5,538 nucleotides of DNA, taken from positions 1 to 5,538 of the forward strand of contig JAQGOW010000252.1 of the NCBI GenBank assembly GCA_028293405.1. Direction: 5' to 3'. Shown here in pieces: positions 1-4,438 of the stretch. The notes below the pieces were generated by a model, which saw nothing but the letters and a program-made list of their open reading frames with translations, had not been told where the DNA came from and ran no database searches. The stretch is from Verrucomicrobiales bacterium. GTDB taxonomy: Bacteria; Verrucomicrobiota; Verrucomicrobiia; Limisphaerales; Palsa-1400. The stretch's first letter is position 1. Every line of letters begins with the position of its first letter. The position numbers were made by a program, and so were the translations under genes.

Positions 1-128
1 GCGACTGTGGTGGTGGCTTTGTCGAACGCGCTTGAGAGCGACCCATAAGCGCGCAGGGTAGCCACGAAGCGCATGCGGATAAAGCGCAAACGCAGCTCAA
101 GCGGAGTGCGGCTTGAAGTTTCGCCCAT
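1..128 (-). CDS. possible 5' part of a divergent gene (hypothetical, runs off left edge)
   Basis: On the minus strand an ATG at 128 opens a frame of 42 codons with no stop before the window edge. The peptide begins MGETSSRTPLELRLRF and is rich in arginine, with no motif I recognise. The only ribosome-binding-like sequence is GAGGTG at 146-141 (minus strand), about 12 bases from the ATG, which is rather far. If real, it would be transcribed head-to-head with pta from a gap of only 18 bases. A stop-free run of 42 codons is not unusual at this GC, and the same stretch holds inverted repeats, so it may be intergenic. A plus-strand frame that ends in TAA at 46-48 could equally be the tail of an upstream gene. 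Confidence 0.25.
   Translation of the reverse strand, partial: MGETSSRTPLELRLRFIRMRFVATLRAYGSLSSAFDKATTTV
29..118. repeat. inverted repeats upstream of pta
   Basis: CGCTTGAG at 29-36 is the exact reverse complement of CTCAAGCG at 96-103. The second copy can also pair locally: TCAAGC (97-102) with GCTTGA (111-116), around an 8-base loop. That stem can be lengthened by AAAC (88-91) against GTTT (118-121) across an uneven internal loop. The two pairings compete for the same bases. This could be an operator, a structured leader, part of a dispersed intergenic repeat, or chance. No T-run follows, so it is not a classical terminator. Confidence 0.35.
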
Positions 129-141
129 TCGCCGGTAAAAC
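113..141 (+). promoter_or_regulatory. weak candidate sigma-70 promoter for pta
   Basis: TTGAAG (113-118; 4 of 6 matches to TTGACA) and TAAAAC (136-141; 4 of 6 matches to TATAAT) are separated by the optimal 17 bases. Transcription would start about seven bases past the -10 box, near 148, almost on the pta ATG at 147. This agrees with the lack of a ribosome binding site before pta and would give a leaderless or nearly leaderless mRNA. Two 4/6 boxes arise often by chance, so this is only a candidate. Confidence 0.25.
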
Positions 142-146
142 ACCTC

Positions 147-1208
147 ATGCGATTTATTGGAGGGGTTATTGAAAAGCTTCAGCGCCATCCCAAACGCGTC
201 GTTTTCCCCGAAGGCACCGAGCCGCGCGTCTTACAGGCGGCCCGGCAGTTTTTTTCGTTACGCCTTGGTGTGCCGATTCTCCTCGGCGACCGCACGAAAG
301 TGAAAGAAGCCGCCGCGCAGCTCAACGTCTCGCTCGAGGGCGTGCGCATCATTAATCCGGCCGAAAGCCAGGATTTGCCGGCGTTCGTCAAACGTTTCGA
401 AATGCTCCGACGCAGCAAAGGTATTCAGGAAAAGGAAGCGCGCGAGGCCATGATGTTGCCGAATTACTACGGCGCAATGATGGTCGCGATGCACCAGTGC
501 GATGGGATTATTTCTGGAACCAATCAAAGTTCCGGCAGCGTGCTGCGTCCGCTGTTTCAAATTATCAAAGTTGCGCCGCAAGCGACCACCGCTTCCAGTT
601 GCATGGTGATGGAAGTTGAAGATACGCGTTTCGGCGAAGGCGGCGTCCTCATGATGGGTGATTGTGGCGTCATTCCCGAACCAACCGTCGAACAACTCGC
701 CGACATCGCCATTTCGACGGCGCAATTGGCGCGAAAACTTTTGGGCATACGACCGCGCGTCGCGCTGCTCTCGTATTCAACTAAAGGAAGCGCAACACAT
801 TCATCCATTGGCAAAGTAAAAGCCGCGACGGCGCTCGCGGAAAAACTCGCGCACGAAAAATTGTTGGACGCGGAATTCGATGGTGAGCTGCAAGTGGACG
901 CCGCACTTGTGCCGGAAATTGCCATCCGCAAGTTACCGGACAGCCCAGTGGCCGGTCGTGCGAACGTCTTAATTTTTCCGGATCTCAATTCCGGCAACAT
1001 CGGCAGCAAATTAATTCAACATCTCGCCAAGGCGCACGCCTACGGCCAGATCTTGTTGGGCCTTGATCGCCCCGCTGCAGATGTGTCGCGCGGTTCCAGC
1101 GCGCACGACATTCTCGGCGTCGCCGCCATCGTCGGTTTGCAGTCCATCGAATACAATGACCTTTATCCGGGCGCTGGTCAGAAACTTCCTGGCGAAGCAG
1201 CCGCATGA
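147..1208 (+). CDS. pta: phosphate acetyltransferase, catalytic domain only (short form)
   Basis: This 353-residue cytoplasmic enzyme should interconvert acetyl-CoA plus phosphate with acetyl phosphate plus CoA, usually alongside acetate kinase (no ackA in the window). Family landmarks occur in order: RVVFPEG (17-23), SVLRPLFQIIK (131-141), GDCGVIPEPTVEQLADIAI (171-189), SYSTKGSA (209-216), DGELQVDAALVPEIA (245-259), FPDLNSGNIGSKL (277-289) and SRGSSAHD (314-321). By recalled alignment to the Methanosarcina enzyme, S314, R315 and D321 match its catalytic Ser309, Arg310 and Asp316. The length is that of short Pta proteins such as the Bacillus one and lacks the regulatory N-terminal half; that half is encoded just downstream. 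ATG 147 gives a normal-length N-terminus, but no Shine-Dalgarno sequence precedes it. One oddity: the usual GAxHST-type segment reads GTNQSSGS (124-131). A phosphate butyryltransferase is less likely given STKGSA and the DGELQ-DAA motif. Confidence 0.93.
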   Translation: MRFIGGVIEKLQRHPKRVVFPEGTEPRVLQAARQFFSLRLGVPILLGDRTKVKEAAAQLNVSLEGVRIINPAESQDLPAFVKRFEMLRRSKGIQEKEAREAMMLPNYYGAMMVAMHQCDGIISGTNQSSGSVLRPLFQIIKVAPQATTASSCMVMEVEDTRFGEGGVLMMGDCGVIPEPTVEQLADIAISTAQLARKLLGIRPRVALLSYSTKGSATHSSIGKVKAATALAEKLAHEKLLDAEFDGELQVDAALVPEIAIRKLPDSPVAGRANVLIFPDLNSGNIGSKLIQHLAKAHAYGQILLGLDRPAADVSRGSSAHDILGVAAIVGLQSIEYNDLYPGAGQKLPGEAAA

Positions 1209-2293
1209 ACACAACCACCCCCCGCGTATTCATAGCGGCCACGCGCCAAAACGACGGCAAGACAACAATGTCGCTTGGACTGCTTTCAGCACTCCAAAAA
1301 ATTCACCCGCGCATCGGCTACATCAAACCTGTCGGCCAACGTTTTGTTGAAATTGAAGAACAGAAGATCGACGAAGACACAGTCCTGATGGATCGCGTCT
1401 ATCGGCTGAACTGCCCGCTCGTCGACATGAGCCCGATTGCCGTGGAGCCGGACTTCACGCGTAAATATTTGCAATCCTCTGCAAGTGATGTGTTGGCCAA
1501 AAAAATTCAAAAGGCATTCGACCGCGTCGCGTGGGAAAAAGATTTCGTGCTTTGTGAAGGCTCCGGTCATGCCGGCGTAGGGTCGGTGTTTGATCTGTCG
1601 AACGCACAAGTCGCCAAGCTGCTCGGCGCAAAAGTGATCATCGTCAGCCAAGGTGGCATCGGAAAACCGATCGACGAAGTTTCACTAAATCAGGCGCTCT
1701 TCGAGAAAGAAGGGGTGCCGATTATCGGCGTGATTTTGAACAAAGTGCTTCCCGAAAAGATGGAGTTCGTTACCGAATTTGCCCGACGCGGCTTCAAACG
1801 CAAAGGCCTCGAACTGCTCGGCGTCGTCCCGCATCGGAGTATTTTGTCCAACCCAACCGTTGATTTAATACGGGACGAGTTGAAGGCCGAGATCTTAAAT
1901 GGCACCGGCATCCACAATGTAGTAAACCACGTCGTTATCGGCGCGATGAGCCCGCAAAACGCGGTGAGCTATTTCAAGCCGCGCGTGCTGGTCATCACGC
2001 CCGGCGACCGCGAAGACATCGTCATGGCGGCCGCATGCACAAAAACCAAAGCGGAAGACAGCCTCGCTGGCATCGTGCTGACCGGTGGCTTTCGTCCGAG
2101 TGACAGCGTGATGAAGGTAATCGATAAGTTGCCGTTCCCGGTGTTGTTGGCGGTTGAGAACAGCTACGAAGTCGCTTTCAAGGTGCACAACCTAATCGTG
2201 AAAACGCGTCCCGCCGACACCGAAAAAATCGCCGTCATCCGCGACATCATCGCCGCGCATGTTGACGTCAATCGCATCCTGAGCGCATTGTAA
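1205..2293 (+). CDS. BioD-like P-loop ATPase with DRTGG domain (stand-alone Pta N-terminal regulatory module)
   Basis: This 362-residue protein matches the N-terminal half of long Pta enzymes (the COG0857-type BioD-like module) but lacks the catalytic domain. Residues 7-215 form a dethiobiotin-synthetase-like nucleotide-binding fold: a Walker A variant TRQNDGKTT (13-21), the KPVGQ strand (41-45), a CEGSGHAGVGSVFDLSNAQVA stretch (117-137), VIIVSQGGIG (144-153) and GVILNKV (175-181). Residues about 220-330 form a DRTGG domain, with PGDREDI (266-272) and GIVLTGG (289-295) giving its hallmarks. No biotin genes are nearby, so dethiobiotin synthase is unlikely. In E. coli Pta the equivalent region affects oligomer state and the response to NADH, pyruvate and PEP, so a regulatory partner of the upstream Pta is inferred. 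The ATG lies inside the pta stop (ATGA), which implies translational coupling. No strong ribosome binding site precedes it. Confidence 0.85.
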   Translation: MNTTTPRVFIAATRQNDGKTTMSLGLLSALQKIHPRIGYIKPVGQRFVEIEEQKIDEDTVLMDRVYRLNCPLVDMSPIAVEPDFTRKYLQSSASDVLAKKIQKAFDRVAWEKDFVLCEGSGHAGVGSVFDLSNAQVAKLLGAKVIIVSQGGIGKPIDEVSLNQALFEKEGVPIIGVILNKVLPEKMEFVTEFARRGFKRKGLELLGVVPHRSILSNPTVDLIRDELKAEILNGTGIHNVVNHVVIGAMSPQNAVSYFKPRVLVITPGDREDIVMAAACTKTKAEDSLAGIVLTGGFRPSDSVMKVIDKLPFPVLLAVENSYEVAFKVHNLIVKTRPADTEKIAVIRDIIAAHVDVNRILSAL

Positions 2294-2307
2294 TTGCTGC
2301 CGTTGCC

Positions 2308-3408
2308 ATGAAACTTTCTTTCAAAACAAATCCGATGCTCGACACACTGCCGGTCTATCAACCCGGCCGGCCAATCGAAGAAGTCGCGCGCGAGTTAGGA
2401 ATTCCGGCCAAGCAAATCATCAAGCTTGCCTCCAACGAAAACCCTTTCGGCCCATCGCCCAAAGCGCTAGCCGCGATTCAAGAGGCCGCAAAGCAGTTGC
2501 ACTTGTATCCCGACGGCAACGCGTTTTATTTCAAACAAAAGCTCGCGGCCAAACTCGGAGTTGAACCGGCCAATTTAGTTTTAGGCAACGGCTCGAACGA
2601 GATCATCGAATTCCTCGGTCACGCACTGCTCGGCCCCGGCGACGACATCGTCGTGTCGGAATATTGCTTCGCGATTTATCCCATTGTCGCAAAAATGTTG
2701 GGGGCAAACGTCATCTCCGTCCCGGCCAAAAATTACGGCCACGATTTGCCCGCGATGCTCAAAGCGATCACGCCGCGCACAAAAGCAGTGTTCGTCGCCA
2801 ACCCGAACAATCCCACCGGCACACTCGCTTCCAACGAAGAGGTGATGGAACTTGTCAATGGCATTCCGGATCACGCAGTACTCGTGATGGACGAAGCCTA
2901 CATCGAATTTTTAGATAAGCCGCTCGATCTTATTCCGACGATCAAGCGCGGTGAGAAACAAAACCTCATTCTCATGCGCACGTTCTCGAAGATCTACGGC
3001 CTCGCCGGCACGCGCGTCGGTTACGGCATCGCTCATCCGGATTTTATTTCGGCGCTCGAAAAGATTCGCCAGCCCTTCAACATCAATTCACTCGCCCAAG
3101 CCGGTGGCCTCGCCGTACTCGACGACCTCGAACACATCCGCAAAACGCGCGAGAACAATTCCGTCGGTAAACAATATTTCACCAAAGAACTCGCTGCATT
3201 GGGTCTCGAGACCGTGACCACTTACGCGAACTTCGTGCTCGTGCGCGTCGGCGACGGCCAGCGCGTAGTTGAACAATTGCAAAAGCAGGGCGTTATTGTG
3301 CGGCCGATGGGCGGTTATAAATTGCCAGAATGGCTCCGCATCTCCATCGGCACGCCTGAGGAGAACGCGCGATGCGTCACCACACTGAAGAAAATTCTAG
3401 GCAAATAG
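2308..3408 (+). CDS. hisC: histidinol-phosphate aminotransferase (class II-type PLP aminotransferase)
   Basis: The product (366 residues, normal for the family) should carry out the glutamate-dependent transamination in histidine biosynthesis that makes L-histidinol phosphate, in the cytoplasm as a dimer. It has the fold-type I aminotransferase marks: YQPGRPIEEVARELG (17-31), LASNENPFGPSP (40-51), YPDG (67-70), GNGSNEII (93-100), ANPNNPTGT (164-172), MDEAYIEF (194-201), the PLP-lysine motif TFSKIYGLAGTRVGYG with K228 as the Schiff-base residue, and RPMGGYKLPEWLRISIG (332-348) with the substrate-binding Arg at 344. It starts 14 bases after the previous stop, with no clear ribosome binding site; M10 (ATG at 2335) is an alternative start, also without one. 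No other his gene is present, and this family includes members acting on aromatic amino acids or other substrates, so the exact substrate is less sure than the fold. Its last 37 bases overlap the next gene. Confidence 0.9.
   Translation: MKLSFKTNPMLDTLPVYQPGRPIEEVARELGIPAKQIIKLASNENPFGPSPKALAAIQEAAKQLHLYPDGNAFYFKQKLAAKLGVEPANLVLGNGSNEIIEFLGHALLGPGDDIVVSEYCFAIYPIVAKMLGANVISVPAKNYGHDLPAMLKAITPRTKAVFVANPNNPTGTLASNEEVMELVNGIPDHAVLVMDEAYIEFLDKPLDLIPTIKRGEKQNLILMRTFSKIYGLAGTRVGYGIAHPDFISALEKIRQPFNINSLAQAGGLAVLDDLEHIRKTRENNSVGKQYFTKELAALGLETVTTYANFVLVRVGDGQRVVEQLQKQGVIVRPMGGYKLPEWLRISIGTPEENARCVTTLKKILGK
3358..3363 (+). promoter_or_regulatory. ribosome binding site of the Sco gene, inside hisC
   Basis: GAGGAG lies eight bases before the ATG at 3372, within the hisC coding sequence. 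It supports the overlapping start of the copper lipoprotein gene and suggests that ribosomes finishing hisC feed into it. Confidence 0.7.
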
Positions 3409-4283
3409 CCAGCCCTTGGCGGGTGCTGCTGTTGGTTGTTGCGCTGATTGCGATCGCGATTTGCGGGTGCAACAAACCTGTGCCCGCCGAACATCCGAAA
3501 TCGTATTCCGTGCGCGGCATCGTCAAAGAGGTCGAGCCCGCCAATAAAACTGTCACCGTTCAGCACGAAAAAATCCCCGGCTACATGGAAGCCATGACCA
3601 TGCCGTTTGACGTGAAGAACACGAACGAACTGCGCGGCTTGAAAGCAGGCGACCGCATTTCCTTTCGCATGATGGTGACCACCAACGACGGTTGGATCGA
3701 GCACATCGTCAAACTGAGTTCCGGGCCCGAACAAATGCCATCGCGCTCCAGCATTCAAGCCGTCCGCGCGATCAAGTCGTTGGAGGTTGGTGAGCGCGTG
3801 CCGGATTTTCATCTCACCAACGAACTCGGTCAGGCTGTCAGCCTCGCGGACTACAAAGGCGAAGCGTTCGCCGTCACCTTTATTTTCACGAGTTGCCCCT
3901 TTCCGACTTTTTGCCCTCGCATGACCAGCAACTTCAGCGAGGTCGTTAAAAAAATCGCTGAGCGCAAAGACGCGCCGAAAAATTGGCAGTTACTCAGTGT
4001 CAGCTTCGATCCGGAACACGACAGGCCGGACAAGTTGTTGCAATATGCTCAGGCGCAGCATTACGACCCGCAGCACTGGCATTTTTGTTCCGGTTCGGAA
4101 ACTGAGATTGCCGAGTTGTGCGAAGCCTTCGATGAACGTTATTGGCACGATGTGGGGACGATTAGCCACAATCTGCGCACTGCCGTTATCGATGCTAATG
4201 GTCGCTTAAAAAAGATTTTCGAAGGAAATGAATGGTCTCCCTCCGAGCTGGCCGACTCTCTTGTAAGCGCCTGCAAGCCATAG
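3372..4283 (+). CDS. Sco1/SenC family lipoprotein with N-terminal CusF-like copper-binding domain
   Basis: This 303-residue envelope protein has two copper-related domains. A short N-terminal tail is followed by a hydrophobic segment (17-30) and a lipobox-like ICGC with C33 as the probable lipidated cysteine. Residues about 45-116 resemble the CusF family: H65 and an MEAMTM run (72-77) place M72, M75 and M77 where CusF has its Trp/Met/Met ligands. Residues about 136-301 form a Sco1/SenC thioredoxin-like domain: VPDFHLTNELGQ (143-154), FIFTSCPFPTFCP (170-182), LSVSFDPEHD (208-217) and ISHNLRTAVIDANG (264-277). C175, C181 and H266 are the likely copper ligands. Sco proteins deliver copper to the CuA centre of cytochrome c oxidase or act as thiol-disulfide reductants. 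The cysteines are spaced CX5C rather than the classical CX3C. The start overlaps hisC by 37 bases in another frame and has a good GAGGAG site. No oxidase genes are in view. Confidence 0.88.
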   Translation: MRHHTEENSRQIASPWRVLLLVVALIAIAICGCNKPVPAEHPKSYSVRGIVKEVEPANKTVTVQHEKIPGYMEAMTMPFDVKNTNELRGLKAGDRISFRMMVTTNDGWIEHIVKLSSGPEQMPSRSSIQAVRAIKSLEVGERVPDFHLTNELGQAVSLADYKGEAFAVTFIFTSCPFPTFCPRMTSNFSEVVKKIAERKDAPKNWQLLSVSFDPEHDRPDKLLQYAQAQHYDPQHWHFCSGSETEIAELCEAFDERYWHDVGTISHNLRTAVIDANGRLKKIFEGNEWSPSELADSLVSACKP

Positions 4284-4438
4284 TCTTGAGCTGCACCTGA
4301 TGGTGTTCACCCCGACCACCCTCATCGCCGAAAGTAAAATTTTCTTCAGCAAAAGTCCGCCCGTACGAGTAAATTGTCTTGTTGGAGTTGATTAGTGCGC
4401 AGGAGGATTGACCCTCAACAATTTCAGGAGGAACGCAA
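4284..4438 (+). other. intergenic region before the sigma factor gene
   Basis: These 155 bases separate the Sco gene from the sigma gene and are the only sizeable gap inside the cluster. TAAAAT at 4335-4340 (5 of 6 matches to a -10 box) is the best promoter-like hexamer, but no -35 box sits 16-18 bases upstream. A short GGTG-TT-CACC palindrome at 4302-4311 is too small and lacks a T-run, so no intrinsic terminator is evident. The 3' part holds two identical CAGGAGG motifs, at 4400-4406 and 4425-4431. The sigma gene probably has its own promoter here, but I cannot place it. Confidence 0.5.
4426..4431 (+). promoter_or_regulatory. perfect Shine-Dalgarno sequence that sets the sigma factor start
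   Basis: AGGAGG is followed by a 7-base spacer and ATG at 4439. This is the strongest ribosome binding site in the window. It fixes the sigma start at 4439 rather than at the later in-frame ATG 4640, which has no such sequence. An identical CAGGAGG sits 25 bases upstream with no usable start behind it. Confidence 0.85.

Noticed and set aside
159..165. GGAGGGG inside the first codons of pta as a ribosome binding site for a later start
   Set aside because: The only in-frame start-like codon after it is ATT at 168, two bases away; the next codons offer no start, and a later start would cut into the conserved N-terminus.
258..1009. Long minus-strand open frames opposite pta (258-725 and 557-1009)
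   Set aside because: They lie fully antisense to a clearly recognisable Pta, have biased low-complexity composition and no family motif; they mirror the codon pattern of the sense gene.
1205..1860. Dethiobiotin synthase (bioD) for the second gene
   Set aside because: The fold is BioD-like, but the C-terminal DRTGG domain and the position next to a short pta point to the Pta regulatory module; no other biotin gene is present.
2308..3408. Threonine-phosphate decarboxylase (CobD) for the aminotransferase
   Set aside because: CobD shares the fold, but the YQPGRPIEEVARELG start and the C-terminal RPMGGY region match HisC, and no cobalamin genes are near.
3315..3812. 165-codon minus-strand open frame across the hisC/Sco junction
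   Set aside because: It is antisense to two well-supported genes, His/Asp/Gly-rich as expected of a shadow frame, and has no recognisable domain.
4302..4311. GGTG-TT-CACC palindrome as a terminator after the Sco gene
   Set aside because: A four-base stem with a two-base loop cannot fold stably, and no T-run follows.
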